Assembly: GCA_040954595.2 (NCBI GenBank)
Contig: CM082593.2
Coordinates: forward strand, 4,030,001 to 4,094,000
Source: Balanoglossus misakiensis
Lineage: Eukaryota; Hemichordata
Length of the DNA stretch: 64,000 nucleotides
Reading direction: 5' to 3'
The translations under genes and the position numbers were made by a program. The notes under the pieces are model-generated. The model saw only the letters and a program-made list of their open reading frames with translations, was not told the DNA's origin and searched no databases. Positions 63,891 through 64,000 of the stretch are shown in pieces; positions within the stretch are counted from its first letter, which is position 1; each line of letters opens with the position of its first letter.

Positions 63891-64000
63891 CAAGAATATG
63901 ATGTTCGGGTTGGTATTCATTCCTTTTAGAATTGATAAACACACTTTCTGAGAATTGGGGATCGATAGGCATCACTGCTGCTAATTGATAATCACCTGGC

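Overview
This is genomic DNA from an animal. Coding sequence is carried on short exons with GT/AG introns, codon phases match across every junction I could reconstruct, and long AT-rich introns and intergenic stretches fill most of the window. No bacterial-style operons, rRNA or tRNA genes, CRISPR arrays or intact transposase genes were seen. The predicted proteins are close to vertebrate families (RASGEF1, DCTN4, BOLA1, GHITM/TMBIM5 and a group-4-like opsin). That, with the compact gene spacing and CA, CACT and ACATGT repeats, suggests a slowly evolving marine invertebrate, probably an invertebrate deuterostome such as a hemichordate or amphioxus. The species cannot be fixed from the sequence.

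Layout: (1) 1.7-19.2 kb, + strand: a small gene of unknown function whose six exons encode a Lys/Arg/Glu-rich coiled coil; its 3' end was not found. (2) 11.6-42.7 kb, + strand: a RASGEF1-family Ras/Rap exchange factor. Thirteen coding exons (29.6-42.7 kb) give 492 residues, and several candidate alternative first exons lie upstream or in the first long intron, all ending in phase 0. (3) 45.3-46.1 kb, - strand: BOLA1, in three exons. (4) 46.7-54.1 kb, + strand: DCTN4 (dynactin p62), 13 exons, head-to-head with BOLA1 across about 0.6 kb. (5) 56.5-59.4 kb, + strand: an opsin of 375 residues in four exons, with the retinal lysine but without the acidic residue of the E/DRY motif. (6) 60.7-62.9 kb, + strand: GHITM (TMBIM5), seven coding exons, 338 residues. 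(7) 63.7-63.9 kb, - strand: a probable last exon of a membrane protein that runs off the right edge.

The genes do not form a pathway. They are ordinary housekeeping genes (dynein adaptor complex, mitochondrial BolA protein, mitochondrial inner-membrane cation transporter) beside two signalling genes (Rap/Ras GEF, opsin). The points most worth following up are the opsin, which has lost both partners of the rhodopsin ionic lock, and the RASGEF1 locus with its apparent array of alternative first exons.
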